NCBI GenBank assembly: GCA_032622095.1
Contig: CP136061.1
Location: 199,384,244-199,448,243 of the forward strand
DNA: 64,000 nucleotides
Source of the DNA: Siphonodentalium dalli
Taxonomy: Eukaryota; Mollusca; Scaphopoda; Gadilida; Siphonodentaliidae
Direction of reading: 5' to 3'
Shown: piece by piece, positions 36,564 to 47,540 of the stretch
Layout: the number at the start of each line of letters is the position of its first letter
How positions within the stretch are numbered: the first letter of the stretch is position 1
Notes under the pieces: generated by a model
What the model was told of the DNA's origin: nothing
The model's input: only the letters and a program-made list of their open reading frames with translations
The model's database searches: none
Made by a program: the position numbers and the translations under genes

Positions 36564-38390
36564 TATTTTTCAAATATCAAATCTCCAATATACATGTAAC
36601 AGTATTCTGGTCTATTTTCATAGGAAATGTCATGTCATTTACTCATGTAAAATTAATTGCAGTAATTGCATCTTTATCAAATTAAACTATCGGTATATAC
36701 CAGGTATATATACCAGTATGAAGAAATAAGTCACTTTGATGGTAGAGCCAAATAAAGACATGTCGGACATGCTATCTAACTGCAAAGAATGGGAGTGTTT
36801 TAATAACCTCAAGTTTCATTTGTAGGATAGGTCCAGATTGAATTGTAGCTGAGGCAGTTCACAATTGTTATCACATAACATTACTGCACAAATAATTTGA
36901 TCATGATCATAATCTGATACATATTTTACAACTTGGGTGACTGTTTCTATTATAATGCAACCCTTGAAATTTGTATTTTGTTCTATGGCATTGCTTTAGA
37001 ATTGCATTACATTCTATATTAGCTTTTACGTCTTTTTGACGGCATTGCCTTTTGTTGTAGCCAAATTCGAAACCTGTTTTAATGTATGGTAAAAATGGAA
37101 AGCCCCCAATGTCTTCATATTATAAGAAATTCGCACATTGCACTGACTTTGTACTGACCAATTTGATTTGATATATCAACATCAGCTTCCTGATCTTAAG
37201 GGACTCATCACAAGGCCTCCACAGTGGGTGAAAAGTCATAAACATCTAAAACAACTATCATCGAAAAGTACATGTAAACATATATACACATTGTCCAATA
37301 ATTTACCATTGTCCAATCAAAATAAAACATTAGATAATGTCAATACATTGAAAACTATTCTGAAAAACAGACTGAGACTAAAATATTAAAATTCTCCGCG
37401 TGATCAGCGATATTTTATGACAAATCACTAACAGAAATGTTTACATAACAATGGTTGCAACATGCAATATATAGTTATTAACTTATTGGAGATTTATTTA
37501 TTGTCAAAACGAGAAGTCAACCAAGTCAATTTTTTCGCCTGCGCTCTTCTTGGTGATATAAATCGATCTACAGACTTCTATGATTCCTCACATCTTCCCA
37601 ATGTCACTTTAATATATAATTTCAATGCTGCAAAAAAGTGTAAATGTTCGTGGATCTCGTGGAGCCGCCTTTCTGCATCGACTTCTAATTATTGTAGTAA
37701 ACTTTAAAAACTAAACTTTTTTCTTTACTGTTGTCCACAATGATTTCACTTCGAACTAATTCATGACATGACGTGCATTAGCCATACAATATACTCGTTA
37801 TAATTTATATGACAAAATCTCTATTGATATTCTCACTTCCCACCTGCTCAGACTTATTAATATTAGTGGCAAAAAAACAGCTAAGTTATGCCCTGCCACG
37901 TGCCTCACTCAACTTTATATTGTTAAAATCAAACAAAGGCTTTCAAACATATTTAATCCATTATATGATTGCCTCAAGAGCTTTAGTACCTGATTTTCCA
38001 GAGGTCGTAGGAATGTTTTGTTGGAAGTTTCATTTAGAAAATCAATCTGCCAAGGCATACATGTATTAGTCTTTGCTATGTGATTTTATTCAAGAACCTG
38101 GTGGGTGCAAATTGTTTAATTTTCTGCACCACTCGGCTATATATCAATGAAGTGGTCCATTACACCTGGCTAGAATAGACAGACATCTGCCAGCCCTGAT
38201 TCACTAGTCTTTATTTGTATAATACACAGTGTTTAGGAATTAGTGCATATGGTTTGGAGCTCCCAGGTTGAGGAAAAAAATCAATTGGGGGGGGGGGGGG
38301 GGTCATTAGGACCCTATTTTCATTTTTCAGACCGTTCACCGGTAAAGCCTTGGGGCATATGAAATTGTAACGCTCAAAAAAGGATTAACT
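36564..38390. other. Stretch without recognised gene
   Basis: Three plus-strand open frames of 73-86 codons (37168-38069) have no recognised domain. A 16-G run lies at 38287-38302. No repeat family was identified. Confidence 0.4.
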
Positions 38391-38560
38391 CCATATTACC
38401 ATATGGGTGAACATCACCATCTTCAACTGGGGAACTTCAGTCTGATCTTCCGAAGCAGTTGAGGCCTAAGCAGAATGAGGTTCCCAGGAAATTGGTGATG
38501 CTAGCCCACTGCAGGATAGCATCACCCTCTGGTGAACTCATTTTTCTTAGGCCTCACCAA
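38391..38560. mobile_element. Family E fragment
   Basis: Contains GGCCTAAGCAGAATGAGGTT and a damaged version of the end palindrome, plus the internal GTGAACATCACCATCTTCAA word. Confidence 0.6.
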
Positions 38561-38569
38561 TTATTTGTG

Positions 38570-39335
38570 TTATAGTGCCTTTATATATGGTTTTAATAAC
38601 AATCTATGACAATTTTTTTTATTAAAATACTATAATTCATCACCATTTGCAATGTTTGTATCTCAGAAGGTGCCCATAGAGTAATAGAAAATCATAGAAA
38701 CATTTCCCCCCTTTTCGCTCCCAGAATGCAACAGAATTCAAACTAAGATATAGAGTTATTTCCCTTCTATTGAAAATAATAGACATTGCAGTATACAATC
38801 CAGATGAAATTGTATTTATAAGCTCAGACAACATGTCCGTACCTCAACAAAAACAACATGCGTTCACAGTTTATTACACCAGATAAGTTGATAAAACAAT
38901 GTTTTGGAGCTTCCTCTTTCAAATGGTATATAATATGGCATATAGTTTATATAATGTGATCTGGGGGTTCATGGTATATAATATGGCATATAGTTTATAT
39001 AATGTGATCTGGGGGTTCATGGTATATAATATGACATATAGTTTATATAATGTGATCTGGGGGTTCATGGTATATAATATGGCATATAGTTTATATAATG
39101 TGATCTGGGGGTTCATGGTATATAATATGGCATATAGTTTATATAATGTGATCTGGGGGTTCATGGTATATAATATGGCATATAGTTTATATAATGTGAT
39201 CTGGGGGTTCATGGTATATAATATGGCATATAGTTTATATAATGTGATCTGGGGGTTCATGGTATATAATATGGCATATAGTTTATATAATGTGATCTGG
39301 GGGTTCCAAAATTAAGTGGGCCTTTAAACTAAAGC
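38570..39335 (-). repeat. Dispersed repeat R, long copy carrying a minisatellite
   Basis: 38570-38760 is the inverted counterpart of 9086-9260. After the minisatellite the sequence AAATTAAGTGGGCCTTTAA matches the end of the short copy at about 9325. So the minisatellite sits inside one copy of this repeat and is absent from the other. Confidence 0.6.
38923..39306 (+). repeat. 48-bp minisatellite, exactly 8 copies
   Basis: Units start ATGGTATATAATATGGCA and end GATCTGGGGGTTC; 8 x 48 = 384 bp. Units are almost identical. Copy 3 reads GACATATAG, giving one Ala-to-Thr change. Because 48 is a multiple of three, both strands stay open: MVYNMAYSLYNVIWGF repeats on plus and MNPQITLYKLYAILYT on minus. 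I see no promoter, splice signal or homologue, so translation is unproven. Confidence 0.95.
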
Positions 39336-39850
39336 CAAATAATATACCTAGTCTTTAGTCTTATTTGTATTTTGTTCACAAAAAAACTGTTTGTAATCTT
39401 GCAATTGAAGAGATACAATATCTTTAATAAAGGTGCAACAGATATATCAACGCTCATGTTGGTGATCATCATCAGACATTCTTTATGCTATCATGTCTAT
39501 TTCAAAAGGTTCCAAGTGGTTCCAGTAATGAGTTTTCTTGGGGGATAAATTAGAATCGATAAAAAGCTCTTTCTGCTCTTCAAAATGACAGAATTGCTGA
39601 GCAATTTTCTTATTTGTATAACATTTTGCTATGGAAACAAAATGATTTACCCCCTGCCACAATAACTGGAGAATTGGTTATTATATAAAATTATATAAAA
39701 TGTCATAGCATTTGAATATGACATTCACATGAAACATCACATTATCCAATTGATCTGACATAGACACAGCTGGTTCACACCTGGGTGTATCTGCATGAAG
39801 AATCATGTGATCTTTCAATTCTCATCCGCACCATAGACAGATGACTGGAT
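39336..39850. other. Stretch without recognised gene
   Basis: Nothing recognised. Confidence 0.4.
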
Positions 39851-40286
39851 TCAAGTCTGAGTTTAGTGTGTCTGTCATTTGCAGAATGAGGTCCCCAGAG
39901 GGTGAATTTAGTGATGATATCCCGCACAGCAGGCTAGCATCACTAAATTCACCTTCTGGGGACCTCATTCTGCATGATCTCATCTGCTATGGGAGACATA
40001 GACTCAGATTGAAGCTCCCAAATGGTGAATATTGTGATGTACACCCATTGGGAACCTCCATGATGCAATTTGTTGTCTGCCAATTTGGGGATATAGAGAA
40101 ACTAAACTAAATAAGAAATAGAATGTGAAGAAGTTTCTATAGAAATTTGATAATAAAGAAACTTTCCAGAGAAGATGAGGCCTAAGCAGAATAGGGTCCC
40201 CAGATGGTGAATTTAGTGATGCTAGCCCGCTAAATTTACCATCTGGGGACCTCATTCTGCAAATGACATGCTATAATCAGGCTTGG
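39851..40286. mobile_element. Family E palindrome-ended element, full copy
   Basis: About 436 bp. End palindromes at 39885-39975 and 40192-40262 (GGTCCCCAGA.GGTGAATTT and complement), outer termini TCAAGTCTGAGTTTAG and complement-like CAGGCTTGG. Middle palindrome at about 40015-40055. Confidence 0.8.
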
Positions 40287-40497
40287 CTGGACTCAGGAAA
40301 TAGGAGGATTGAGGCACAATCCCCATTGTGGTTGTTAACCATCGGCAGCCAGCTTACCCCCTGTGATCTGTCAATCGATAAAGCAACTGTTAGTGTATCC
40401 GCAATATTTAAAATAGGGAATTGTGTTTCCGGGTAGATTTATACCATATGTCATTGGATTTGGATGTCATTGGCTGGATTCTTATAGATTTATATGT

Positions 40498-40716
40498 TTT
40501 TCTCTTATATAATTTAGTCTCTCATAGGCAGCCTTGCCTATACTAGTATAAGAGAATGCACTGGCTTACAAGGTCAAGTTAAATATTGTTAGGCCAATGC
40601 ATTCTCTTATATATGCAAGGCTCCCTATCGGAGACTAAAATGTCACTAAATTATGTAAGAGAATGCATTGGCACAGTGTTTTTGCAAAATTTCAGGAAGC
40701 TCTTGTCATGAAAGGG
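40498..40716. mobile_element. Family P MITE
   Basis: Right end GTCATGAAAGGG then TTAA (40717-40720). Inner inverted copies of GCATTCTCTTATATATGCAA. Left end degenerate. Confidence 0.65.
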
Positions 40717-40720
40717 TTAA

Positions 40721-42547
40721 AAATAACATAATTACTCAGACTTTTCTCAATGTGCAACATAAATAAGTTCGATTTGAGTACTTTTTGAAAAGCTGGGTTT
40801 GTTAAAGATGGATGATCTCTTCCTAAATACGTTATATATGCTTTCTGGATTATAAAATAATAAATATGAGTCGATGACACCTGTCCAGAAATGCTTCTAT
40901 CAATTAATTTTTATTTTATATCGATATTTTCTTTCATAATGTGATAGTAATTTGGACATTTTTTCATTACTGTTTTTAGAACAGACTGTCATGAAGCGTT
41001 CACAACTAAGCAAAAAATAGTACTGAGCGATTTTAAATATGAGGAAGGTAGGATGGTTTGAACTTGGGGTTCGAATTTAGAAGTGATTTCTCTTATATTC
41101 TCCACATGAGCATGTTCCTGTTCTATTTTTGATAGCACCCCAGGGCGGAAGGTATTCTTTGATTGCGCTGTGATCGCGTGGTGGCTTTTGGCACCTGAGT
41201 TCGGTGTTTCTCAGTATGCAGCTGACATAAGGGATTTATAATGAGATTTCAGTGCATTATTGAGCAAGTACATCCCCATATCACCATCAACAACCACTAA
41301 ATCATGTAAACAACATTCATCTATCTTCAGTGTTATCTGTAGGATGAGAAAGATATGCACGAAATCTCTGGATTTATCAACGGTGATGGATTTCGTGAAG
41401 GCATGAGGAATATTATATACAGTAGATAAGAATGTCTTGAACTGAACTACCCTATGTCGAAATAGTGTTTTCAGACTATTTCTTGAGGTTGAGCCTAAAG
41501 ATCCCTCATTATGACCATTATCTGGGTCACTCAATGACAAGTCATGCATTATTATATAAGTTTATTAATAAGAATTTTGACAATTTTTTTTTGATTTTTT
41601 TATCTCCATTTTCATTCCCCTTGAAGATTATAAAACTTTCCCACAGACTTAAATATGCTCTCTCTAAAAAATATCCACATTTTCTGTCCCAGTTTATGAA
41701 ATAAATTGGAAATTTTTTATTTCTAGTACAGAAGCAAGTCCAGTTTACCAAGCTTACCTTTAATATTGAAGGACTAAAATACAAAGCTAATATTAGCAAA
41801 TGTTCACAACAAAAGATATACAATGTAACACATGCTAAACTATCAGTGTTAAGTAAATATTATGTCACAGTGTTTTTGGCATTATTAAATTTATGCCTGT
41901 TGCTGTGGTTATTATTTGTCCCTGACCCTGACTTTTAAATAATTATGAATATAATATAACTTTTATAACTAAATAATTGTATCATAAATGCCACTTGTAA
42001 TGTTTGTTGACATACTGTAACAGTTGATGTTTACATAACAAAGGTTCCAACTTGCAACAAAATAATATTTGTCCACATTCTCTGTGGTGATGATCAGAGC
42101 TGTTAAGTTTCATGGATTGTCCATGAGACTCCCAGATTGATGATGATTGTACAGACTTTAAACAATTTTTAACATGTACCTACTGCAAATGTCCCTTTAA
42201 CAGTCACTTTATTATAAATTAGAACCTTGATGTTTAGCCTTAGCACTGAAGAGTTAATATGCTAACTGTGGTATTCTGCCACTCAGGTCTAAACAGTAGG
42301 CTACCTGTTGGTCAGAGAGGGAAAAAAACTTGGCAAGTAGTTGGTTTGTTGATAAGAGTTATCTAAAGTTGATGATAGTTGTTGTGAATTCAGGTTTTAA
42401 TTAGAATATCGCAAAACATTAATCATTCTTTATTAGATAAGTTGCTGTGTTATTTTGGGTGGAGAATCAATGTTTGCTTAACCTTTAAACAAGCTAATAA
42501 TACATCATCTAAATTGAGTGCATAATGATATTCCAAAGGTACATGTG
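40721..42547. other. Stretch without recognised gene
   Basis: A 112-codon minus-strand frame (41211-41549) is the only one with a protein-like composition, but I recognise no domain and see no convincing splice sites. Nothing else seen. Confidence 0.4.
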
Positions 42548-42596
42548 CAGTAATGCCCTAAATAATTGACTCCTTAACCACAGCAGAATTATGGGT
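42548..42596. mobile_element. Family A MITE, left-end scrap
   Basis: CAGTAATGCCCTAAATAATT through GCAGAATTATGGGT, then unrelated sequence. Confidence 0.85.
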
Positions 42597-42736
42597 GGCT
42601 GTCATAAATACGGAACCATACGCACTTTCATGTAATGTCTCAAATTACGAATTTATACGGCTCCCATTTTAACATTAGGCCACAACAAACTCGTGCATTT
42701 ATTTGTTCACCACAGTCACACGCCCTGTGTCGGTCT

Positions 42737-43166
42737 TAAGCCTGGATTTATTGTATCTGTCATTTGCAGAGGGTGGACTTAGTGATGCTATCTCAGCAGA
42801 CTATATACCATCAACTAATTCACCCTCTGGGAACCTCATTCTGCTTTAGGCCTCAACTGCTTTGGGATACCTAGGATCAGATTGAGTTTCCTAGTTTAAG
42901 TTGATGATGTTCACCTATTGAATCACCTATATTATGCATTTTGTCTTCTGAAAATTAGGGGATATAGAAACGGAACAGAAGGGAAAAGTAACTAAAACAA
43001 TGTTAATTTGAGACCATATATACTTCCCAGAAGATGAGGCCAAAGCAGAATGAGGTCCACTGAGAGTGAATTTGGTGATGCTTGATGGCTGTGTGGGATA
43101 GCATGACTAAATTCACCCTCTGGGGACCTCATTCTGCAAATTACGATACAATATTTGCAGCCTTGT
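42737..43166. mobile_element. Family E palindrome-ended element
   Basis: Both end palindromes present though the left has lost its first GAGGTCC. Outer ends TAAGCCTGGATTTATTG and the complement-like CAATATTTGCAGCCTTG. Confidence 0.7.
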
Positions 43167-43785
43167 CTGTCTATATCTTTGGCTTTGGTGAAAATAACCA
43201 TGTTGAACAAAAGTATTTATTTTGAATATCCTTGCTAAACTTTTAGCATTACTTATAAGTTATACCTCTGAATGCCATATAGTCACATACATGTATTCAT
43301 GACCTGCCCTTGTTCCACTCAGCCTATTCCAAACAGCATGTGCAATTTTAAAGCTAAACAGTTGGATATGTTTGGCATTTTAAGTTTGTCTCTTCCTCTT
43401 ATTATTCATAAACATTCAGCTACCTTTAATCTTCCAGTCAGCATTAGAATATAAATATTAATTTTGGAGTGTTTCGCAAAAATCTTGATCGTTTGGCATA
43501 TAGCCAATGATTTTCTTATATCACACTATATAATATGGTACACTATGGTTTGGTTTTATAGTATACATACACCTGCCTTCCTTCAGACCCAAGGGTCTAT
43601 GATTGGCGGCTACAGATAAACACAAATATACTGTGTGGTATAAACACACCTCACTGTTTATAGGTATAACCACAGACTGATCCATTACACACATGAGAGA
43701 TTATAACAACTTTTCAATCTCATATTATTGATAGATACATTCTCACACATGTAATACACCCTGGGCATTATTTGGTTCTTCTTAA
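43167..43785. other. Stretch without recognised gene
   Basis: No gene or repeat recognised. Confidence 0.35.
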
Positions 43786-43882
43786 CCCTTCCTTTGCTAA
43801 ATGGAATCTCCCATCATTTATAAAAGTATACATTGGAATGTTCTATTATTCATCTGAAGGGACGTTCAGGAAATATAAGATA
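43786..43882 (+). mobile_element. Family H MITE, left arm
   Basis: TTAA (43782-43785), then CCCTTCCTTTGCTAAATGG and ACATTGGAATG.TCTATTATT. Broken off at 43882 by a family A insertion. Confidence 0.7.
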
Positions 43883-43993
43883 CAGTAATGCCCTAAATAA
43901 TCAACTCCTTAACCACAGCAGAATTAAGGCTAAATTTTCAGGATTAAGTTGGAAATATGGCTTGTTGCCATTCATCAGAAAGCTCTCACTGAG
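43883..43993. mobile_element. Family A MITE, left half
   Basis: Complete left arm to CTCTCACTGAG. A right half in the same orientation starts 247 bp later (44240). Confidence 0.85.
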
Positions 43994-44078
43994 CATCAAG
44001 TCCCAGATGAAAAGATAGTTACTGACATTTCGCCGTTCTTGTAATAAATATCAACATATCTGAATGCCATCATATTAA

Positions 44079-44231
44079 AGATGCATAATCTGAATTAACG
44101 CTCCTAATTACTTTTCTTTGGCTTCGGGGGGGTAAAAAATATCTGATTCAATTCGAGGAACTAACCCATCAAAGCTTAAGAGTTGTCAGATATTGATTTT
44201 TGAAATCTGTTATTTTTAACCACCTGGAATA
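44079..44231 (+). mobile_element. Family G MITE, left half
   Basis: TTAA (44075-44078), then AGATGCATAATCTGAATTAA and the GGCTTCGGGGG..TAAAAAATAT word. No right half. Confidence 0.7.
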
Positions 44232-44239
44232 ATTGGCGG

Positions 44240-44351
44240 CTCTCAGTGAGAGCTTTCTGATGAATGGCAACAAGCCATATTTCCGACTAAATCCTGAAAA
44301 GTTAGCCATAATTCTGCTGTGGTTAAGGAGTCGATTATTCAGGGCATTACT
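44240..44351. mobile_element. Family A MITE, right half
   Basis: From CTCTCAGTGAGAGCTTTC to GGGCATTACT. Together with 43883-43993 it may be one element opened at its loop. Confidence 0.85.
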
Positions 44352-44731
44352 TTGCATTACTATATTTGTGCCTCATTTCAACTGATGTGGAATAAAAAAA
44401 TTATAGTTTGAGTCTGAGAGAACAGACAACACAAGTTTTTGTTCCCAGGAAGTTTTTTCTCCAATGATTTTCTATGATCTGGGACAGAAAATGTGGCTAT
44501 TTTTAGAACATTACAGCATTTTTTATTGGAAACGTGTTTACTAAAACACATTTGCTAGTAAATGTAACATGTGCATTACCAAATGTTTCTCTCATGTTTT
44601 TTTTTTTAATATTTGAAACGTGTCTTAAAGACATATTATGCACTTGTTCGGGTGTGTGAAACTGATCAGTTAGTAATCAGGCGCAATGCTAAGTGGATAT
44701 TTGTAAAAATTAATACTTTGAACAAGATTAT

Positions 44732-44781
44732 TCTCCATTTATATTTGATCACCCTACCGGAGTGTTTCACATCACTTTAAA
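44732..44781 (-). mobile_element. End of an unassigned TTAA-type repeat
   Basis: Complement of the end at 16031-16080, finishing GTTTCACATCACTTTAA. Confidence 0.55.
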
Positions 44782-44889
44782 AACGAGTTTCAATGAAAGT
44801 TTCTTTTTGTTATTGTTGGCATGCTGCCGGAATGATTACATATTTTATAATATTTTTACCGTTTATATTCTTCATTGGTGAAAATTTGT

Positions 44890-45056
44890 GTCATTATCTT
44901 TACAGATTACCACCACACCTGTCATCATGATCATAAGTGCCTGTTCTCACCTTTGCAGATTGCCACTATCCATGTCATCTTAAGTACCTGTCGTTACTTT
45001 TGCAGATTGCCAGTATACTTGTCATCATATTAAAGTGCATGTCATTATCTTTACAG
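44890..45056 (+). repeat. Three extra copies of an intron/exon junction (tandem acceptors)
   Basis: A unit of about 50 bp holds a polypyrimidine tract, an AG and the first 35 bp of the C1-type exon. It occurs four times with exon starts at 44906, 44959, 45006 and, for the real exon, 45057 (spacings 53, 47, 51). Copy 1 reads ATTACC where the others have ATTGCC, so it loses the Cys codon, and it has a GAT insertion. From copies 1 and 2 the frame hits stops. Copy 3 stays open and would add 17 codons to the exon. Confidence 0.8.
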
Positions 45057-45262
45057 ATTGCCACTATACGTGTCATCATAAGTGCCTGCCATCTGTTACG
45101 CTCGACTGCGCCTCTGTGATATCTGAAAATGCTGCCGAGAATCCAGACCCTGTCTCTGAGAATCCACGCCCTGTCTCGGAGACATCCCTGTCCGATCCTT
45201 CACAACTTACAACAGCCAATGAGAATGGTACATCAGACCTTACATCTGATGCTGCGGCAACA
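45057..45262 (+). CDS. Internal exon: C-terminal half of a C1 zinc finger, RASSF1/5-like
   Basis: Acceptor CTTTACAG|AT and donor ACA|GTAAGT bound a 206-bp exon entered in phase 1 and left in phase 0. It encodes CHYTCHHKCLPSVTLDC and then about 50 residues rich in Ser, Pro, Glu, Asn. The C-x2-(F/Y)-TCH-x2-C-x6-LDC pattern is the last part of a C1 (phorbol-ester/diacylglycerol-type) finger. The TCH..C and LDC wording is closest, from memory, to the atypical C1 of RASSF1/RASSF5, scaffolds that bind Ras-type GTPases and Hippo kinases. The first half of the finger and the Ras-association and SARAH exons were not found in the window. Other C1 families are possible. The next intron carries a family F MITE 47 bp after the donor. 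Confidence 0.55.
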
Positions 45263-45309
45263 GTAAGTTACAGTTCCAAAACACACTGTTTCATCGTCTT
45301 AGGCCGTGT

Positions 45310-45922
45310 TAGATCATGCCATGAATCTCTACTCTGGCTAACTCCTGTAGAGATCATATTCCACCAGTACAAAACCTTGGAAATTTTTGAAATTTTGACA
45401 GGGAACCTTTTAAAGTCGAAAAAATAACACAGGGAATATATTTCTTAATGATTATCTGTTCCTTAATAGTGGAATTCACTATATGTGAAGGTCCCAACTC
45501 GAAAATACATGCTTTTCTGTGACGTTTGAGAGCCGATATAGAAATAAACACCTTAATAGTGGAATTCACTATATGTGAAGGTCCCAACTCGAAAATACAT
45601 GCTTTTCTGTGACGTTTGAGAGCCGATATAGAAATAAACATTCAATTAATTACCCAGGAAAAAATCCATAATTGACAGAAACGCATAGAAAAATTGCTCA
45701 CAAAGTCACTTAAATCGTGAAATTTCGAGTTGGCACCTTCATCTTCAGTGAAGTACATTACTGAGAAACAGATAATAACTACGAAATATATTCCCTGTGT
45801 TATTTTTTTCTATTTTATAAGGTTTGCTGTAAAAACTTCAAAAAGTTCCGAGGTTTTGTAATGGTGGAATATGATCTCTACGGGCGTTAGCCATGCAGAG
45901 TAGAGATTCATGGCATGATCTA
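45310..45922. mobile_element. Family F (Mutator-like MITE), full copy
   Basis: TAGATCATGCCATGAATC ends in inverted orientation, flanked by 9-bp repeats AGGCCGTGT (45301-45309) and AGGTCGTGT (45923-45931), one mismatch. It is longer than the 25.9-kb copy because of the 90-bp internal duplication. Confidence 0.85.
45461..45640 (+). repeat. Perfect 90-bp tandem duplication inside the MITE
   Basis: 45461-45550 and 45551-45640 appear identical (start CCTTAATAGTGGAATTCACT). Confidence 0.95.
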
Positions 45923-46309
45923 AGGTCGTGTCATCTTTCTCAATCGATTCCACACAAGCCCTGTCTGCTTCTGAATAAACTTTGAAGTTTAAAAAAAAAT
46001 TAATTGTTCTAGAACAGGTGGCATGTAATAAACACCTGTGTGACATGTCATTCTGTGTATTTCTAGCGTTATCTATTTTCCGAATTTACAATTGTGAGAT
46101 TCCTAAACTGTTTAGATCTAAAGCTCTGTGTATTCACTGAATTCACAATCATATCAACTCGTTGACTCATTTCAAAAGTTCTATGTTAATTACGTTTTGT
46201 TGTCACTAGCGTTTACCTTAGACATACAACATGGCTCCTTTGTATCCCAGAATTATATATACATGTACATTAAATGTGGTAAGGGCTATCTCAAAACATA
46301 CCTCAAACT

Positions 46310-46367
46310 TATTGTCTGAACATTTCCTAAGGGGAATACTTGTCAATGAGTGTTATTATTGAATGAG
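46310..46367 (+). mobile_element. Family H MITE, right end
   Basis: GTCTGAACATTTCCTAAGGG to GAATGAG followed by TTAA (46368-46371). Confidence 0.65.
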
Positions 46368-46544
46368 TTAAACTGTTTGTATCCAGTCTTCAGATTTGTC
46401 GACTTTTGGGCTATGTAGGACCTTATCCAATAGATGCTCAAATCACCCTCACCGACGTAAACCTTTCAAGCAGCAATACTAGCTACATATTTTAGTTTTC
46501 TTGTTGACAGAGGACCGTTTTACTGCTAATATAGTTATTGGCAT

Positions 46545-46896
46545 TCAGCCCTGCAAATAGTGTGTCTTTCATTTGCAGAATTAGGTCCCCAGAGGGTGAA
46601 TTTAGTGATGCAATCCCTAGCATCACCAAAATTCTATTTGGGCCTCATCTTCTGGGAAGTATCTATAGTCTCAAATTAACATTGTTATTAGTTACTTTTT
46701 CCCTTCTGGGAAGTTTCTATATCCCCAAATTTGCAGAAGATAAAATGCATAATTGAGGTGACTACTGGGTGAACATCACCAACTTCAACTGAGGAACTTC
46801 AATCTGATCCTAGGTCTCTCATAGCAGTTGAGGCCTTATCAGAATGAGGTTCCCACATGGTGAATTTGGTGATGTTAGCCCGCTGTGCAGGCTTGC
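46545..46896. mobile_element. Family E element, right palindrome truncated
   Basis: Left word TTTGCAGAATTAGGTCCCC and middle word GGTGAACATCACCAACTTCA are present. The right end stops in the palindrome loop and joins CAGGCTTG. Confidence 0.65.
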
Positions 46897-47303
46897 TGGC
46901 TTTAGAATGAGAGAATGCTATCTTTTGCTGCAGAAAATCTCAATTTCGTTGAAGCATTCAGACCAGTTTTCTCTGATACTCTATCAAATCTGTAGCTATC
47001 GATTGATAATTTAGTGTTCACCATGCATGCTGATCTTTTTGAGTATTGTGAAACATAAAAGGAATTTTATGTTCTATCGGTTTTAGACATTGACATGTCT
47101 TCAGATGATTACTATCTATGACGCAGTCATGATAGCGCTCTCAGAATACAGTCGTTTTATATTGATTCTATGAACAGGAAATTACAAAACACACCTTGTC
47201 TCAGACTGTGAAGTCTCTCTGTGATCTTCTGTGTCAGTTGATTTGCATGACCTCTCAGCTACCAGCAGACAAAGCGTTGCGTCTGAATATGTGGCGGCCT
47301 GTA
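46897..47303. other. Stretch without recognised gene
   Basis: Nothing recognised. Confidence 0.35.
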
Positions 47304-47307
47304 TTAA

Positions 47308-47540
47308 CCCTTTGAGTGCCAGGGGCCGATCTCATCGGCCTAAACCTACAAAATAAGTCTGTTAAAGAATATAAGAATAAATTATTAAAATTGTAAAAAA
47401 TTGTAAAAAAAAAAAATTTGTTAGGCCAATGCATTCTCTTATATATGCGAGGCGACCTATGGTCGACTCGCATATATAAGATAATGCATTGGCACAGGGT
47501 ATATGGGTTGATACAAAAATCGACCTGGCACTCAAAGGGT
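47308..47540. mobile_element. TTAA-flanked (piggyBac-like) MITE
   Basis: Ends CCCTTTGAGTGCCAGG and its exact complement, with TTAA at 47304-47307 and 47541-47544. The interior carries the TGCATTCTCTTATATATGCG hairpin seen in family P, so two families share an internal module under different ends. Confidence 0.85.

Noticed and set aside
38899-39315. 138-codon repeat protein on plus, 113-codon on minus
   Set aside because: Both follow from a 48-bp unit without stops. Reported as a minisatellite because nothing supports translation.
41211-41549. 112-codon minus-strand frame with protein-like composition
   Set aside because: No domain I recognise and no clear splice sites. It could be an exon; a protein-level search would decide.
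45057-45262. Assignment of a firm RASSF1 or RASSF5 name
   Set aside because: Only half of one C1 finger is visible; Ras-association and SARAH domains were not found, so I left the gene symbol empty.
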